Shown here piece after piece: positions 17,692-26,686 of a stretch of DNA of 33,025 nt. Made by a program: the position numbers and the translations under genes. How positions within the stretch are numbered: the stretch's first letter is position 1; every line of letters starts with the position of its first letter. The stretch is from Candidatus Aminicenantota bacterium. GTDB lineage: Bacteria; Acidobacteriota; Aminicenantia; Aminicenantales; Aminicenantaceae. The notes beneath the pieces are model-generated. The model ran no database searches and was not told the DNA's origin. It saw nothing but the letters and a program-made list of their open reading frames with translations. Location: NCBI GenBank assembly GCA_021162615.1, contig JAGGYH010000097.1, positions 1-33,025 of the forward strand. Direction: 5' to 3'.

Positions 17692-17942
17692 ATTATAAGT
17701 TCCTTCTTTTGATTGATTTGAATAATTGATTTATTAAAGCAAGGCATGATGAATTAGTTTTTGATTTGAAATATTATTATTCATCTTTTCGAAAAATAAC
17801 AAGCAAGAAGTGTGCCATGTTTTGGGTTATGGGCATTCATTGCTTTTCCGGGGGATTGAATCAGGAAATCTGTATCATTCCGAACATCAATTGTCCGATA
17901 ATGAACATTTTTGGTTCGGAATCCCTGCCGGGGGAAGAAGGC

Positions 17943-17972
17943 TTGCATTTTCTTGTTTCCTAAGGATAAAAT
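17943..17972 (+). promoter_or_regulatory. Candidate sigma70-like promoter for tRNA-Arg
   Basis: TTGCAT at 17943-17948, 18-bp spacer, TAAAAT at 17967-17972, 15 nt before the tRNA. Confidence 0.4.
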
Positions 17973-17987
17973 AGTCAGGAACAACGT

Positions 17988-18060
17988 GCGCCCGTAGCTC
18001 AGCGGATAGAGCGGTGGACTTCGAATCCAAAGGTCGGGGGTTCAAATCCCTCCGGGCGTG
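17988..18060 (+). tRNA. tRNA-Arg (anticodon TCG at 18021-18023), 3' CCA not encoded
   Basis: Acceptor GCGCCCG/CGGGCGT, D arm GCTC-AGCGGATA-GAGC, loop CTTCGAA, T arm GGGGGTTCAAATCCCTC; one mismatch at 27-43. Confidence 0.93.
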
Positions 18061-18066
18061 CTTTCT

Positions 18067-18093
18067 CTAACTTCTTATAAATAGGGGAGTTAG
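18067..18093 (+). other. Inverted repeat/hairpin just downstream of tRNA-Arg (possible processing or termination element)
   Basis: CTAACTTC (18067-18074) pairs with GGAGTTAG (18086-18093), 8 bp with one G-U, 11-nt loop; no clear U-tract. Confidence 0.4.
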
Positions 18094-18321
18094 TGATATT
18101 TTGGGGAAGATGTCTTTTTCCTCTTTCTTCTCTCATTGTATCAGCCAGTATAGAGTTTAACACATGCAAATATGTCACAAAATTCACTCATTTTAGTAGC
18201 TTTTTGCTTGGTCTGCTGATAAGAGGTCAACTGATTTTCTTTTCAATGTTTCTGTCAAGTGAAGATATCTTTGAGTTATTGCGATTGAGTTATGACCCAT
18301 TTAAGGACAGGAATATCAATC

Positions 18322-18597
18322 GCTTCTGTCGAAGTGAAACGGGCCGAGGTCGAGCCTGGGCATCCGATGATTCTGATCGTTCGGCAGTGTGAACTTCTGA
18401 ATTTACCGCGGTCATCGTTTTATTGCGGTTCTTGCGGCGGGGACGGATACAACCTGCTGCCCATGCGTTTGATCGATGAAGACTTCACGAGACATCCGTT
18501 CTGCGGGGAAGGCCTGGATCACGGCTTCGTATTCCTGACCGTGGTCATGGACCGGCTTTCTCGCTATGTTCTCTCTTTGAGGTTGTGGTTTAACATG
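18322..18597 (+). mobile_element. Degenerate IS3-family transposase (OrfB) remnant with internal deletion
   Basis: VEVKRAEVEPGHPMILIVRQCELLNLPRSSFYCGS...LPMRLIDEDFTRHPFCGE, then abruptly LDHGFVFLTVVMDRLSRYVLSLRLWFNMD, matching separated parts of IS3-family OrfB. Confidence 0.85.
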
Positions 18598-19752
18598 GAC
18601 CGCCGGCAGTATATATCCGTATAGGAACTCAAAAATTCTTCTCTTTTGTTCTTCCGACTGTGTGTCCGCGTTGACCGCCACGACCATGTCATGTTCAGGC
18701 ACGATAAAGATATATTGACCCTTTGCTCCCCTGGCTGCATAGATATATTGTTGTTCGTCTCCCTGCGGATCCGGCCTTTGAATCCACCAGAGATATCCGT
18801 ATCCCACGATATCCTGACCTGTGTTTCCAAAATCGACGTGCATTTCAAAGGATTCTCGAATCCAGTCTTCCGGCACAACCTGTTCCCCTTCCCACTTTCC
18901 TTTATTCAGATAGAGTAATCCGAAACGCGCCATATCCCGTGTTCTGAGAGCCAGGCCGCCGCCTGTATGGGGGTGTCCTTCCTGATTTTTAACCCAGAAT
19001 TTCTTTTCAATTCCTAGAGATTTAAAGAGAGTTTGTTCCGCGTATACATCTGCGTGCATTCCGGTGCGGCTTTTCAAGATTGCGGAAAGCAGAATCACTC
19101 CGCCGCTGTCATAGTTGAAATTCTTTCCCGGTTCGCCGGCCATAGGACGATTCAGATAGAATTTGTCCCAGCCCGTGGGTGTCCGGTTCAATCGATGATG
19201 AGGGGAATCCTGCCCATTTTCATGATAATCGACTCCGCTCCTCATGGTCAGGAGATCTTTCAAGCGTATGGAGGCTTTGCGTTCATCCATGTGAGCAATA
19301 TCTTTCATGTCGGGAAAAAAATCGAGGATTTTCTCGTCCACACCCTTGATGTCTCCTCGGGCAATAGCTATTCCGATCAAGGCGGAAGTAAAGCTCTTGG
19401 TCACAGACTGTAGGATATGAAGGCGCTCTCCATTCCAATTGTTGAAATACTCCTCTACGACCAAACAGCCATGGCGGACAACCAGGAGGCTTTGAATCCG
19501 GGGATAGCGTTGTCCCTTACGTATCAGGTCGACCAGTTCAGCCAACTTCCCCGAATCAAGTCCCTGCTCCGCCGGAGAAGATATTTTCCATTGGAACGAG
19601 GATGAGTTAGGTCGCGCGGGAGAGCTTGTCGCTAATTCCCGGCCGCCTATGAAGCAGGCCATGGCGACGGACAGACCGAGGACGTGGAGCAAGGAATAAA
19701 CGGACTGCTTTCGCAGATGACGAAAAGCCATTCTGACGTGGGTTTTAAACAT
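18412..19752 (-). CDS. Serine hydrolase (class C beta-lactamase-like) with chimeric N- and C-termini
   Basis: LLVVRHGCLVVEEYFNNWNGERLHILQSVTKSFTSALIGIAIARG (SxxK), NYDSGGVILLSAIL (YxS-like region); first 35 aa MFKTHVRMAFRHLRKQSVYSLLHVLGLSVAMACFI look like an FtsX/MacB permease N-terminus; last 61 aa are antisense to the IS3 remnant. Confidence 0.8.
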   Translation of the reverse strand: MFKTHVRMAFRHLRKQSVYSLLHVLGLSVAMACFIGGRELATSSPARPNSSSFQWKISSPAEQGLDSGKLAELVDLIRKGQRYPRIQSLLVVRHGCLVVEEYFNNWNGERLHILQSVTKSFTSALIGIAIARGDIKGVDEKILDFFPDMKDIAHMDERKASIRLKDLLTMRSGVDYHENGQDSPHHRLNRTPTGWDKFYLNRPMAGEPGKNFNYDSGGVILLSAILKSRTGMHADVYAEQTLFKSLGIEKKFWVKNQEGHPHTGGGLALRTRDMARFGLLYLNKGKWEGEQVVPEDWIRESFEMHVDFGNTGQDIVGYGYLWWIQRPDPQGDEQQYIYAARGAKGQYIFIVPEHDMVVAVNADTQSEEQKRRIFEFLYGYILPAVHVKPQPQRENIARKPVHDHGQEYEAVIQAFPAERMSREVFIDQTHGQQVVSVPAARTAIKR

Positions 19753-20214
19753 GATTAGCCTCCGGAGCGAAGCTGAATGACACGCCTTGTCCGCGCCGTG
19801 CAGCTTTTTATTGTAATGATGGGATATTCGTTTTTCTGTTGGTGTTTATTTTTACTTGATTTAATCAAATTCACATCCTTTAAGTAACTTTACCACCCAT
19901 CATACATATGAGACTTGGGTCAAGTCAACAAGTGATCCACAGAAAAGAGAGAATATCAGAAAATCAGCAGGCTGAATATCCCTGAAGACGATAAAAAAAA
20001 TATAAAAAGAAAAATAAAAACCAGATTTTTGTTCTCTTTATTGTTGTCTTTCATAAAAATCGGATCCGTATATCATCAACGAGAAATTTATGAGTTGTTT
20101 AATATCAAAATCATGAAAAGCGGGACTTCTGAAAAAAGAAATTGAAATAAAAAAAGATAAGGAATAACATAAACAGCATGAAAACATTCAAACAGTTATA
20201 GAAAAAGAGGAAAA

Positions 20215-20583
20215 ATGAAAAAAACAGCTCTAGTATTGATTTGTCTCATAATACTCAGTGGCAGCTGCAATATCTTTAACAAAGAAGCCCACTGTCTCAT
20301 TGTAGGAGAAATCACTATGCAGCAAGATACTTCTGGAAATGCTGAATTTCTTGGAGAAATAAAAAATGATGGGGATGAAAAAGCATTAAATGTAAAGATT
20401 ACATTCACAATCAAAGATTCTGGGGAGAACGTCCTTGATACGGCCTTCACTTATATCGATTCTAATGATTTGGATCCTGGACAAACAAGCAGCTTTGATT
20501 GTTTATCGAATGCTCCGTATTCTCAAGTTTCTTCGTATGAATATGAAATTAAATGGAATGAGTCAGCTACGGCTCTTTTTTAA
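20215..20583 (+). CDS. Small lipoprotein, FxLYD-like domain
   Basis: Lipobox-like LSGSC; EFLGEIKNDGDEKALNVKITFTIKDSGENVLDTAFTYIDSNDLDPGQTSSFD resembles FxLYD proteins; GAGGAAA RBS. Confidence 0.7.
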   Translation: MKKTALVLICLIILSGSCNIFNKEAHCLIVGEITMQQDTSGNAEFLGEIKNDGDEKALNVKITFTIKDSGENVLDTAFTYIDSNDLDPGQTSSFDCLSNAPYSQVSSYEYEIKWNESATALF

Positions 20584-21943
20584 TTAGGGTTATGGGTCGA
20601 GTGTCAGAGAAGTAAAATATCATGTCGTAAGCTGTGGCTAAATTAATGATCCTGTCCTCTGCAAAATGTATTTCCGGATAAGTGGCGCTGTAAAAATCTC
20701 CCACTCCAAAAAAAGGCCTTTCTTTATTTATATACGTATATAAATTTCCTGTTCTTGATATTCCTTTGATGTCGAGGATAAAATTCTTATAATCAGCCTG
20801 ACAGAAAAGATAGTTTACAGAGTTTTCAGGGGAAAAGATATTTAATTTCCATATAATGGGATTGGTGTCTTCACCAAAATAATCCTCTGTGACGGCAACA
20901 AACTGGCCTTCTGTGAATCCCGTTCCGATGACCAGATATTTATCTCCCAGCTTTTCTCTGAGATATCTTCCCATAGCAGGGCTTCCGTCTCTTGCATAGT
21001 GGGGATCATTGGCCACATGGGCGTTATGGGCCCAGACAGCTACTTTGGCTTCGTTCCCAACGATTTCTTTAAGCCATAAGACATGTTTAGCCATATGACT
21101 GTCTCTTAAGGATTTATTCTTATACATCCAGTAACGGTTTTCATGGGAGAGAATATGAGATTCGATGTTGTGCAGTAAAAGGTCTCTCTCCATCTTATCT
21201 TCCCCTGAATTGGAATGGTTAGAGAAAAACACCAGGGTCTTGTCTTTTAATGAAATCAGTAAATTTTCTATTTGCTGGAATTCTTCTTGTTTTAATTTTT
21301 GGTGATCTATCTTTCCCCATTTGGACAACGTATCCAGAATTTCAGAAACAAATTCATATAAATCTTTGTCATATTGAAAAAAGTGCTGGCTGAGTTCGTC
21401 GAGATACCAGATATCGATTTGGCTGTCTATTCCTATGAAATGAATCATATCTTCCTTTTGAAGGCTTGAGTTGTATTCCCGCATCCATTCGATCAATCCT
21501 CTGAATTCCTTATTTCGATGGATCCAGTGCAGACCGGAAAGGATGGAATCCAAGTCTCCCTTCCTTGAAGTAATATAGTTCTCAATCTCTAAAGATCTTT
21601 GAAACCGAAATCCGTATTCAAAACCAAGAGCTCTGCAGTTATGATTTTCTACGAGGTATTTGAAGATCCGCTGCTTTAGCTCGAAGAATTCTTTGACTCC
21701 ATGAGAGTCTTCGCCGAGACCTATGATTTGGGCGTTTTCAAAATAACTATCAAACTTGCGAAAGACCTCATCCTTGTATTGCAATGGAGAGACACTCGGA
21801 AGTTGGGTAATATTTTTATTTAATTCCTGAAGTGCCGTGATGTCTTTGTCCTGGGAATGATCACAGGAGGAAAAGAGAAAAACCAAAGTGATTACAGGCA
21901 GAATAGATAAAAAGAGGACCGGTTTTCTTGTGTTCTTAAGCAT
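20567..21943 (-). CDS. Erythromycin esterase-like family protein (predicted exported/lipoprotein)
   Basis: IIGLGEDSHGVKEFFELKQRIFKYLVENHNCRALGFEYGF, GLHWIHRNKEFRGLIEWMREYN, VAVWAHNAHVA; N-terminus with FLFSSCD lipobox-like. Confidence 0.82.
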   Translation of the reverse strand: MLKNTRKPVLFLSILPVITLVFLFSSCDHSQDKDITALQELNKNITQLPSVSPLQYKDEVFRKFDSYFENAQIIGLGEDSHGVKEFFELKQRIFKYLVENHNCRALGFEYGFRFQRSLEIENYITSRKGDLDSILSGLHWIHRNKEFRGLIEWMREYNSSLQKEDMIHFIGIDSQIDIWYLDELSQHFFQYDKDLYEFVSEILDTLSKWGKIDHQKLKQEEFQQIENLLISLKDKTLVFFSNHSNSGEDKMERDLLLHNIESHILSHENRYWMYKNKSLRDSHMAKHVLWLKEIVGNEAKVAVWAHNAHVANDPHYARDGSPAMGRYLREKLGDKYLVIGTGFTEGQFVAVTEDYFGEDTNPIIWKLNIFSPENSVNYLFCQADYKNFILDIKGISRTGNLYTYINKERPFFGVGDFYSATYPEIHFAEDRIINLATAYDMIFYFSDTRPITLIKKEP

Positions 21944-22092
21944 TCTATCATGACCTTTCTTTTTCGTATTATGGTTTTATGGACATTTATAAAGAGAATT
22001 TATTTAAAAACCAACGAGCATTTGGGAATAATACTTTTTTGAAAAGACCCAGTCAATAAAAAGAAGAAGAAATAAGCGAATCGAACTATATC

Positions 22093-22121
22093 TTGACCTT
22101 TAAAACACGTGGAATTAATAT
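22093..22121 (+). promoter_or_regulatory. Candidate sigma70-like promoter upstream of ferritin-like gene
   Basis: TTGACC at 22093-22098, 17-bp spacer, TAATAT at 22116-22121. Confidence 0.4.
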
Positions 22122-22160
22122 GAAAAATGCGAGAAAAATAAATAACGGGGAGGGAAAGAA

Positions 22161-23009
22161 TTGAAAAATAAAGAATTAATCACAATGTTGAATAGGGACC
22201 TGCGGGATGAACATGCCGCAGTGGTACGCTACCTTATCCACAGTTATCTGGAAGGGGAGGATACGGCTTTAGGTGCCAAGCTTCTATCAAGGACCAGGGA
22301 AGAGATGTGGCACATGCATTGGCTGGGAATGATCATCGCTCAGAAGGGAGGAGAGCCGGATATGACACCAGCTGCGTATCCTCATGACCCGACAAGCCGG
22401 GCTGCCATATTTAAATCTTATGTGGCCTATGAGAAAAAGCTGATTCCTCACTACAACCGGGAAGCGGATAAAGTGAATGATCCCCATATCAAAAGAGTTC
22501 TGCGAAGAGAGGCATGGGAATCAGGCATGCATGCTGCTAAGTTCCAGAAGATTCTGGATAAACTTTCTCCAGAAGAGGCTGAAGGACTGCCAGGGGGAGA
22601 GAATGAACTTCCGGGGGAATTTGTGAACAAGCTTCAAAAGGCTGTGGCTGGAAAATACACCCAGATGCTCCAGCACATAAGGGATTCCTGGGTTTTTCAG
22701 AAAGAGGCAGCAAAAGCATGGCAGATCATGGATTTTTCAATGACACAGATGAAACAGCTGGCCCATTTGGCAGAAGACGTGGCTGAAAATGGGATGCCCC
22801 CCAGATTTGAACTGGGAGAGATAGAAAAGAATACTTCCATTGGCCTGGCTCTGGAAAGAGCTGTTCAGCAGTTGAGAAAATCCAGGGAAAGACATATTGA
22901 GCTCACCAAGGATCCGGAAGCTCAAAAGCATAAAGGTTTCATGGCCAACCTGGATCTGACATTAAAGCAGGAACAGTATGAACAGGAAGAGATAGAGGAT
23001 TTGAAGTGA
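22161..23009 (+). CDS. Ferritin-like/bacterioferritin-like domain protein
   Basis: LNRDLRDEHAAVVRYLIHSYLEGEDTALGAKLLSRTREEMWHMHWLGMIIAQKGGEPD resembles ferritin-like four-helix proteins; GGGAGGG RBS and TTG start. Confidence 0.78.
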   Translation: MKNKELITMLNRDLRDEHAAVVRYLIHSYLEGEDTALGAKLLSRTREEMWHMHWLGMIIAQKGGEPDMTPAAYPHDPTSRAAIFKSYVAYEKKLIPHYNREADKVNDPHIKRVLRREAWESGMHAAKFQKILDKLSPEEAEGLPGGENELPGEFVNKLQKAVAGKYTQMLQHIRDSWVFQKEAAKAWQIMDFSMTQMKQLAHLAEDVAENGMPPRFELGEIEKNTSIGLALERAVQQLRKSRERHIELTKDPEAQKHKGFMANLDLTLKQEQYEQEEIEDLK

Positions 23010-23048
23010 TTTGGGAAGCCTGATTTTTTCTTTTTTGATTAAGGTGTG

Positions 23049-24278
23049 TTATCTTATTTCAAGCTGGAAATAGCCCTGTCTGTGGAGAATCCTGTATTTG
23101 GCACCTTTGACAACGACTTTAATGTTCTTGAATCTGCTTTGAATATCAGATAAAGGAGAGTTATAATACAGAAGGTAGCATTTATCGGCAGTGTCAGAAA
23201 CCATTTTAAGTGCTGTAGCCGGATTTTGGGCGCTGTTCACAATGCCTCCTGTGGATTGTGCCAGTTCAGAGAAAATTTGATACAGGTCTTCAGACTGCTC
23301 TCTCATATAAACTCCCGGTATTTGCTCGGGTGTTTTATTGAAGAACAAAAGGTTCATCATCACAGAAGAGTCGGCAAAGACTTGCTTCATGCGGTCCACA
23401 TTCATGTCCACATCGCGGTAGTATACCTGGAAGAGGTCTTGAATCTGGTTTAATAATGATTGGTTACCTTGGTAGTTGCTGACCAGACGGTTCATGGTAG
23501 TAGAATCCAGTTCCGGACGGAATTCTCTCTGGTAGAAAAGGAATGCGATCTTTTGACCGGGAAGAGATTTGAAATGGGATGCAAAAGCCAGGAAACTTTC
23601 TTCATTGACTATTCTCATATTTTCCAATTTTTCTAATGTTTCCCGGTAATTAGGGAGCAGCTGCTCCAAGGGAGAAACTTGACTGTCTGAAATGGTGGTA
23701 TCAATACTTGTCTGATACATGGTCTGCTGCCCGCCGGAAGCAGAGGATATGGAACTGACAATCCGCCTGAGGTCAACGATTGCGGAATTGTATTCTGCGG
23801 AGCCGGAAAGAGTATCCCTCCGGATGACCTGGATAATATCTTTAACGAGGTCCTCGCGGGATTTTATTTCCAGAGCTTTGGCGGAAAGGGAATACTGTTT
23901 TAATGGCGTAATGAGCATGACGCTGTCGCCTGATTGGAAGATGTTGTTGAAAAAATAAGCCATCCCTTCACTTAATCTGGGATTAAAATCGGTTATCTGA
24001 AAAAGAAAGCAGAAATGACGGCTCAAATCGGGTTTGACCGGCTGTTTTGACTCTTGTCTTATGACATGAGCTTTTTCCGTCAGATACAAAGCATTTATGT
24101 CTTGGCGGATGCTGTTTTCATATATTTCAAAGTCATCTATATTGAGATTATCTACAAATTGCTTTCCGTCAAACACTCTGACTGGAATTTCAATGTTACG
24201 GGCAGCAGGCTCCTGAGTTAAGGAGAAGCCTGAGGCTAGCAGTACAGCCATCAGACATCCAAAGATTTTTTTTATCAT
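23049..24278 (-). CDS. VWFA-related domain protein (acidobacterial type)
   Basis: IPVRVFDGKQFVDNLNIDDFEIYENSIRQDINALYL and FCFLFQITDFNPRLSEGMAYFFNNIFQSGDSVMLITPLKQYSL; signal peptide; AGGAGG RBS. Confidence 0.75.
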   Translation of the reverse strand: MIKKIFGCLMAVLLASGFSLTQEPAARNIEIPVRVFDGKQFVDNLNIDDFEIYENSIRQDINALYLTEKAHVIRQESKQPVKPDLSRHFCFLFQITDFNPRLSEGMAYFFNNIFQSGDSVMLITPLKQYSLSAKALEIKSREDLVKDIIQVIRRDTLSGSAEYNSAIVDLRRIVSSISSASGGQQTMYQTSIDTTISDSQVSPLEQLLPNYRETLEKLENMRIVNEESFLAFASHFKSLPGQKIAFLFYQREFRPELDSTTMNRLVSNYQGNQSLLNQIQDLFQVYYRDVDMNVDRMKQVFADSSVMMNLLFFNKTPEQIPGVYMREQSEDLYQIFSELAQSTGGIVNSAQNPATALKMVSDTADKCYLLYYNSPLSDIQSRFKNIKVVVKGAKYRILHRQGYFQLEIR

Positions 24279-24296
24279 GAAATTCCTCCTGTTTTC

Positions 24297-24324
24297 ATTA
24301 TATTATAATGTTTTATCCTGTCAA
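24297..24324 (-). promoter_or_regulatory. Near-consensus sigma70-like promoter for the VWFA-related gene
   Basis: Minus strand TTGACA (24319-24324), 16-bp spacer, TATAAT (24297-24302). Confidence 0.6.
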
Positions 24325-24438
24325 TCTCTTGTTGTTGGCAGCGTCCATCTTTTGATATCGATCAGAATGTGATTATTATGCCAGTTGATTTTCAAGCCTT
24401 ATGCAGTAAAGGGAAGCTGCCTTGGTGGTTAATAAAGA

Positions 24439-26676
24439 TCAGAAGGAATAGGAAAATTTTGTGTAAATTGCCTGGTCATTGGATCCTTCCTCTCCGATGC
24501 CGGCAAGACCTCTCTGATAAACAAGATTCAGCACTCCGCCGGATCGGGTGATTTTCCAGTTATAATTCACATAGAGATTAAATTTATGAAGAGTCGTGTT
24601 GTGCTGGAAATAGATTCGAAGATTCCTACGGCTGTCTATGTTATAGGTTCCTTCCAGAATGTATATCCTTGTGCTCATGTATGCGGGAGGAACATCAAAT
24701 CTGTATTTGATCCAGTTCGCCCTGATTACCATGTAGAAATTATTCGAGACAATAAAGTCCTTAAAGGCTTCATAGTAAGTAAAACCATGAGAAAAAAACT
24801 TCCCCCATCCAATAGAAAGGGAGAATGAGTCTCCCTTTGCTTTATAATAGCTGGAACTCAATTTAGTGAATCTGTTTTTGTATTCTCTTTCCCCGGTGTA
24901 TATTTTATATATGCCCCCTGTAGTTGGATTTAAAAGGTTAAAAACATAGTTCGGATCAAAATACGGAAGGGTGCCCAGCGAGAGGTAGTAAGCATCCCAT
25001 TCCTGAAGTTGGATTCTGTCCCCGTGTTCGACAATCCCTTCGGGGAAAAGAAAATTGAATTTATAATCCCAGGACTGAAGGACGGAAAACTTCCAGAACG
25101 TGTGAAAAGGAAAGGATAGTGTTTGATCGATTTGCCAGCTTTTGAGAAGGCCTTCAGTGTTCCAGTAAATATCATAGTGAGAGTCATAATCAACGGAGCT
25201 GATTCCTAAAGGAGTAAGGGGAAATGACTTCCCTAAGGAGGCTTCTATTTCCTGTCTATCATCATCTACAATATATCCGACCTGGTTTGCATTTTCCCAA
25301 TAATTCTTTTCAATCCTTTTAAGATCCAGATGGAAATAAAAGGAGGAAAGGTCAAAATGAAGTCTTAAAAAAGAGGCAGACCTGTCTTTTGAGAAATCCC
25401 CGTAGCTCAAAGAGAACTGGCCTGCAAGAGTGGTTGTTTGAGCTGGTTTCCATTCCATGCTTACAGCCGCCGCCCCATTGCTTTGTTTCTCCAGAATCTT
25501 ATTAGAAGCAGTGAGAGAAATACGGAATGATTTTATTAGTCCTGCAGTTATTTGAAGAAAAGAAAAGTTGGCGCTCTGGACTTCTTCGTCTTTTTTTGTT
25601 TGTGTGCTGATTCCTGAAAGCTCCAGCGTTCCAGTCTTTCCTTGAAATTTCAATCCGCCGTAAAGGTCTCCAATCCGAAGCGGATAAAACAAACTAAAGT
25701 TTTTGTCGAATGATTTTATATCTTTAAAAAAGAAAGGTCTTTTATCAGTCAGTTTAAGTTCGAACATGGTGAGGTTAACCTTTTCGTCAATCGGTTCTAC
25801 AGTGGCAAAGTCAGGATTTAAGGTTACTGAGCCTAGAAGATTTTTATTTGGAGAATAAGAAACATCGAATCCCGCTTCCTTCAATCCTGTCTTTTCTCCG
25901 GATGTAAATCCCGGAAGAATATAGGGATTGAAGCTGAAAGCTTTCCATTTTGCAAGAAGAAGTAAGCTTTTTATGAGATGGGGTTCATCCAGATTGAAAA
26001 TGGGATCGAGCGGACCGGACCAGAGCACGGTATCCAAACGGGGAACCACCCGGGACAAACTGATTCCCAAATTTATGTCAGTGTCCTCTTTATATCCTAA
26101 ATCAGCCAAATTGACAGAAATCTCTACACACCACCTGTTATCTTCTAAAGCTGCTGCTGAATTCCAGGAACCATCCCAACCGGTATCTATCTCTGTGCCG
26201 GTTTTAGAGATTTTTGCGTCCAACAGTGCTCCCATTAAATTGGTACCGAAAAAATAATAGTATTTCTTATCACTCACAGTCTCAATAAGAACATAGACCG
26301 AGTCATCGGTTCTTAAGTCAGCATCTTTTATGGTCATCTCACCTCTTAAAAAATTTGGATTTGAATCAAAGCATGAAAATCCGATATAAATATGTGAAGT
26401 ATCGTAGAGGATTTTAACGGATGTTTTGACCTCGGAGGCATTAGCCCTGTCAGGATGTACATAAAGAAGGCTGTTGGCTTCAGGAGCGTTCTTCCATATA
26501 TTCTCTTCGAGCTTGCCGTCTAAAAGGATGGGTTCTGTGATCTTTAAAGCAGGAATTTCCTCTTCCTCTTGAGAGTCACTAATCTGGCAAAAGATGGGAA
26601 GAGAGAGAAAAAGCCCTAAGAAGATGGAAATCCCTAATTTTATCAAAGGATAAGTTGAGTTTGATTTATCAGTCAT
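24439..26676 (-). CDS. DUF5916-type outer-membrane protein with N-terminal CBM9-like domain (second copy)
   Basis: LKITEPILLDGKLEENIWKNAPEANSLLYVHPDRANASEVKTSVKILYDTSHIYIGFSCFDSNP; GSVTLNPDFATVEPIDEKVNLTMFELKLTDKRPFFFKDIKSF. Confidence 0.85.
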   Translation of the reverse strand: MTDKSNSTYPLIKLGISIFLGLFLSLPIFCQISDSQEEEEIPALKITEPILLDGKLEENIWKNAPEANSLLYVHPDRANASEVKTSVKILYDTSHIYIGFSCFDSNPNFLRGEMTIKDADLRTDDSVYVLIETVSDKKYYYFFGTNLMGALLDAKISKTGTEIDTGWDGSWNSAAALEDNRWCVEISVNLADLGYKEDTDINLGISLSRVVPRLDTVLWSGPLDPIFNLDEPHLIKSLLLLAKWKAFSFNPYILPGFTSGEKTGLKEAGFDVSYSPNKNLLGSVTLNPDFATVEPIDEKVNLTMFELKLTDKRPFFFKDIKSFDKNFSLFYPLRIGDLYGGLKFQGKTGTLELSGISTQTKKDEEVQSANFSFLQITAGLIKSFRISLTASNKILEKQSNGAAAVSMEWKPAQTTTLAGQFSLSYGDFSKDRSASFLRLHFDLSSFYFHLDLKRIEKNYWENANQVGYIVDDDRQEIEASLGKSFPLTPLGISSVDYDSHYDIYWNTEGLLKSWQIDQTLSFPFHTFWKFSVLQSWDYKFNFLFPEGIVEHGDRIQLQEWDAYYLSLGTLPYFDPNYVFNLLNPTTGGIYKIYTGEREYKNRFTKLSSSYYKAKGDSFSLSIGWGKFFSHGFTYYEAFKDFIVSNNFYMVIRANWIKYRFDVPPAYMSTRIYILEGTYNIDSRRNLRIYFQHNTTLHKFNLYVNYNWKITRSGGVLNLVYQRGLAGIGEEGSNDQAIYTKFSYSF

Positions 26677-26686
26677 AGGATTCAGA

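Noticed and set aside
17877-17922. 9-bp inverted repeat ATTCCGAAC...GTTCGGAAT with 28-nt loop
   Set aside because: Several such repeats are expected by chance in 33 kb; no U-tract or conservation evidence.
17999-18187. 62-aa minus-strand ORF ending ...KARPEGFEPPTFGFEVHRSIR
   Set aside because: Overlaps tRNA-Arg antisense; this GFEPPTFGFEVHRSIR-type peptide is a well-known artefact of translating tRNA genes.
24369-24551. 60-aa plus-strand ORF
   Set aside because: Overlaps the 3' end of the DUF5916 gene on the other strand; no coding support.
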